64,000 nt of DNA. Origin: Verrucomicrobiota bacterium. Lineage in GTDB: Bacteria > Verrucomicrobiota > Verrucomicrobiia > Opitutales > Opitutaceae. Position 1 is the first letter of the stretch, and each line of letters opens with the position of its first letter. Positions 61,772 through 64,000 of the stretch are shown here, piece by piece. Position numbers and translations under genes: made by a program. Under the pieces are notes generated by a model. The model was not told where the DNA came from. It did not search any database and saw only the letters and a program-made list of their open reading frames with translations. The stretch lies in NCBI GenBank assembly GCA_023432225.1, contig JAEYUW010000012.1:1-64000 (forward strand), written 5' to 3'.

Positions 61772-62511
61772 CGGGCTTCGAAGCGGGACCGCGCGCCGAG
61801 GTTGATGCGAAACGCCTGTTGGGCGAGGCACTTCACTTTCTTGCCGCGGCGGATGGCGGGCGAAAATTCCCAGGCGTCCATCACGGTTTGCGCGACGATC
61901 GAGTCGAACGTCGGTTGTCCGGATGTTTCGGCGACACGGGCGCTGATCGCGCGACCTTGCTGATCGATCACGAGCAGGAGCACGACGCGCAGGGTGCGGC
62001 TTTCGGGGAACAGTTCGCGGGGCACGGCGGGGACTTCGCGCACGACGGCGCGGGGGGCCTGATCGACTTCGGCGGTTTGGAAGACGTGTTGCGGTTCGAA
62101 CTCGAGATCCACGCGCGGCTTCATTTCCGCGTGCAACTGGCCGAACTTCACGGTGGCACGCGGCGGAATGGTCGAGGGCGGCAGCAACGCCTCGAGATCC
62201 GCCGGCACCACGGCAATGCGGACGGGGCTGTCAGATGCACCGGGTTCGAGGCCGGCAAGAGGCGGAAGATCTGCAGACGCCTCCACCGGTTGATCGCGCG
62301 GGGTCGGCGGCGGAGGCGGCGGCGAGAAGGGGAGCGAGATGACGCGAAGATCGTCGAACTCGGCCGGGGCCTCGTGCGGGCCGAGGTTTTCGAGGTGCGC
62401 GAGTCCGAGGAAGAGCGCAAAGGTGAAGCCGAGGCCGGCCAGCCAACCGATCGCGCGATCGAGGACGCGAGGCGCGTCGAGCGAGGGAGGCAGCGGTGGC
62501 GCGGAGAGCAT
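61768..62511 (-). CDS. tonB: TonB-type energy transducer
   Basis: 247 residues. A short cytoplasmic segment is followed by a single membrane helix (AIGWLAGLGFTFALFLGLAH), a Pro-rich stretch (FSPPPPPPTPRDQPVEASAD) and a C-terminal TonB domain (TLRVVLLLVIDQQGRAISAR to AWEFSPAIRRGKKVKCLAQQ). It would couple the proton gradient harvested by ExbB/ExbD to receptors such as the one at 38858. It lies 2 bp after exbD and overlaps the TPR gene. Confidence 0.88.
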   Translation of the reverse strand: MLSAPPLPPSLDAPRVLDRAIGWLAGLGFTFALFLGLAHLENLGPHEAPAEFDDLRVISLPFSPPPPPPTPRDQPVEASADLPPLAGLEPGASDSPVRIAVVPADLEALLPPSTIPPRATVKFGQLHAEMKPRVDLEFEPQHVFQTAEVDQAPRAVVREVPAVPRELFPESRTLRVVLLLVIDQQGRAISARVAETSGQPTFDSIVAQTVMDAWEFSPAIRRGKKVKCLAQQAFRINLGARSRFEAR

Positions 62512-62513
62512 CT

Positions 62514-62921
62514 TCAGTTGGCGCGGGTCGTGGCGAATTGCACGTGCTGGATGCCCGAGCGTTTCGCCTCGGTGTAAACCGCGGCAAACACCCCGAGATC
62601 GGACGAGCGGTCGCCGCGGATGATGACGACCGGGGAACGACCGATCGCGGCTTGTTTCAGCACGGCGGCGACCTGGTCGGTGCGAATTTCCTGGCCGTCG
62701 AAGTAGATCCGGTTGTCCGCGGTGATGGCGAGGAGCAGCGCGTTCTGATCGAGGTTGGTCGTGCCGGCGACATCCGGCTTCTGCACTTCGACGCCGGGGT
62801 CGCTCACGAACGCGCTGCTGATCATGAGAAAGATCACGAGCACCATGATGCAGTCGACCATCGGCACCATATCGATGTGCGTCGGTTCGAAACGCCCGTG
62901 ACCGTGTCCGCGTCCGATCAT
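62514..62921 (-). CDS. exbD: ExbD/TolR biopolymer transport protein
   Basis: 135 residues. A single N-terminal membrane helix contains the key aspartate in IDMVPMVDCIMVLVIFLMIS, and a periplasmic ExbD domain follows (ALLLAITADNRIYFDGQEIR). It partners ExbB in the proton channel. The start overlaps the upstream exbB stop as ATGA and the gene is 2 bp before tonB. Confidence 0.93.
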   Translation of the reverse strand: MIGRGHGHGRFEPTHIDMVPMVDCIMVLVIFLMISSAFVSDPGVEVQKPDVAGTTNLDQNALLLAITADNRIYFDGQEIRTDQVAAVLKQAAIGRSPVVIIRGDRSSDLGVFAAVYTEAKRSGIQHVQFATTRAN

Positions 62922-63400
62922 GGCGTGCCTCCTGCGCTGGCGCGCTGGTTGAGGAGCTTCACGTGTTCGAGCACTTCGCGATGCGCCAGATAAACAAGCA
63001 ACAGCGCCGGCAAGGCGACAAGCAGGCCCGACTCGGTGGCGACGAGCACTTCGGAGATGCCGCGCGCGAGACCCTCCATCGATTTTTCGCCCGCTTGCGC
63101 GGAGAGGCTGTGGAAGGTCTTCACCATGCCACTGACGGTGCCGAGCAACCCGAGCAACGGTGCGGCGGCGATCATCGCGGCCAGCGCGAGGCGCTCGTGG
63201 CGGAACGACTCATGCAGTTCGACCTGAAGGCGTCGCGCGTCGACCTCGCGGGTGAATGCGACCTGGTCGCGCAGCCGACGGCGCGCGCGGCGCAACGCCA
63301 ATAGCAGTTGGAAGCAACGCGTATAGAGCACGACCGAGAGCGCGAGGATCGCCAGCATCGCTGGTCCGCCTTTCTCCAACAGCTCGAGCAGGGGCTTCAT
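62918..63400 (-). CDS. exbB: ExbB/TolQ/MotA-family proton channel protein
   Basis: 160 residues. Three membrane segments: AMLAILALSVVLYTRCF, LALAAMIAAAPLLGLLGTVS and SEVLVATESGLLVALPALLL. The GLLGTVSGMVKTF signature and the conserved ISEVLVATE segment with the TE dyad of the family are present. It is shorter than typical ExbB. Its start overlaps the upstream ExbB-like gene as ATGA, and its stop overlaps exbD. Confidence 0.92.
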   Translation of the reverse strand: MKPLLELLEKGGPAMLAILALSVVLYTRCFQLLLALRRARRRLRDQVAFTREVDARRLQVELHESFRHERLALAAMIAAAPLLGLLGTVSGMVKTFHSLSAQAGEKSMEGLARGISEVLVATESGLLVALPALLLVYLAHREVLEHVKLLNQRASAGGTP

Positions 63401-64000
63401 GACGCGACGCTGAGCGCGGCGGGTTGGCGAGCGGTGCGGGCGACTTCCACCGCGGTGGTAAACTCGAGTGCCTGACGCTCGAGCAGGAGGAGATTCTTCT
63501 GAATGCGGTGCGCGAGGAAGCCGTGCGCGATCAATGTCGGAATGGCGACTGCGAGGCCGAGTTCGGTGGCGACGAGCACTTCGGAGATGCCGCTCGAAAG
63601 CTTTCCGGCGTTGCCGGTGCCGAAGACGGTGATCAGCGCGAACGTCTTCACCATGCCGACGACAGTGCCGAGCAGGCCCATGAGCGGCGCCGCGGTCGCG
63701 ATGACGGCCAGCAGCGGCAGACGCCGTTCAAAATGGAGGCGCTGGGCGAGGAGGACGACCTGCAGGCGCTCTTCAAGGATGACTTTCGTTTCCGACGCGG
63801 AGTGGAGGCCAGCCTGGACGAGTTCGCGCGTTGAGGATTTGAGAGAACGCGCGGCCTGTTCGGCTTCTGTGTTCACCCCGTGTGCGACGAGGGCGAGAAA
63901 TTTCTGGTAGCTCTCCGTGGGTTCGATTCCCATCTGCGCGACGTCGCGGATCTTTTGGAGAATCATGATCAGCGCGAGCGCGCCGACTCCGATGATCGCG
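63397..64000 (-). CDS. Second ExbB/MotA-family channel protein (5' end outside window)
   Basis: At least 201 residues. The frame is open past ATG 63966 to the window edge and the extra codons (AIIGVGALALIMILQKI) form a membrane helix, so 63966 is probably not the start. It carries the signature GLLGTVVGMVKTFALITVFG and ISEVLVATELGLAVAIPTL. Two successive ExbB-type genes ahead of one exbD suggest either a hetero-oligomeric channel or a duplicated stator, an inference. It overlaps exbB by ATGA. Confidence 0.88.
   Translation of the reverse strand, partial: AIIGVGALALIMILQKIRDVAQMGIEPTESYQKFLALVAHGVNTEAEQAARSLKSSTRELVQAGLHSASETKVILEERLQVVLLAQRLHFERRLPLLAVIATAAPLMGLLGTVVGMVKTFALITVFGTGNAGKLSSGISEVLVATELGLAVAIPTLIAHGFLAHRIQKNLLLLERQALEFTTAVEVARTARQPAALSVAS

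Overview
The window looks like a GC-rich chromosome segment from a Verrucomicrobiota bacterium, most likely related to Opitutaceae. This is an inference from content, since no database search was possible. The pointers are a double-length UvrA with four ATPase modules, the PVC-type small basic protein, a TonB-dependent receptor with an LSPFEV-type plug start and no SusD partner, mostly weak Shine-Dalgarno sites, and a dense set of palindromic repeats.

Layout. 1-8.4 kb: end of gap, then pgk and tpiA; three unrecognised genes; ispA; a FmdB-type zinc ribbon; murJ; a small GNAT. 8.6-12.6 kb: rpmB, a MidA-like methyltransferase, ctpA, tsaD. 12.6-16.1 kb: an (alpha/alpha)6-type glycosidase and a GH28 enzyme that overlap one another and tsaD by 4 bp. 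16.2-25.2 kb: giant uvrA, a glycosyltransferase, a small membrane protein and lpdA. 25.3-27.7 kb: CheY-like regulator, a 62-residue protein and a GspE/PilB ATPase. 27.9-38.5 kb: tRNA-Arg(CCG), dedA, small basic protein, cutA, rpoZ, smpB, thrB, plsY, lysC, thrC, a CocE-type hydrolase and a cardiolipin synthase. 38.9-58.4 kb: a glucuronoxylan-type locus. 58.5 kb to the end: a GNAT and a TonB/ExbB/ExbD operon that runs off the right edge.

The carbohydrate locus reads as one pathway. The outer-membrane receptor (38858-42625) would import oligosaccharides. A CE4-CBM-GH10 fusion, GH115, GH43, a GH35-type enzyme and an SGNH esterase would remove xylan backbone and side chains. A GH3 enzyme without a signal peptide would finish oligomers inside the cell. 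UxuA and an SDR oxidoreductase fit catabolism of the released uronic acid. The TonB/ExbB/ExbD operon 16 kb downstream could energise the receptor, and the LysR gene converging on the locus is a candidate regulator.

The most unusual content is not a gene. About twenty short palindromes fill the window. Fourteen have two arms and six have one. Most arms begin with GTAG or GTGG followed by a hairpin, which is the layout of REP/REPIN elements mobilised by RAYT transposases. The stems differ between copies but co-vary so that pairing is kept. Seven lie inside open reading frames (tsaD, uvrA three times, GH28, GH43 twice), always without breaking the frame. One supplies the stop codons of two converging genes through its two GTAG heads. 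uvrA also carries three 7-bp tandem arrays. A separate family of long inverted repeats sits in the leaders of pgk and uxuA and behind murJ.
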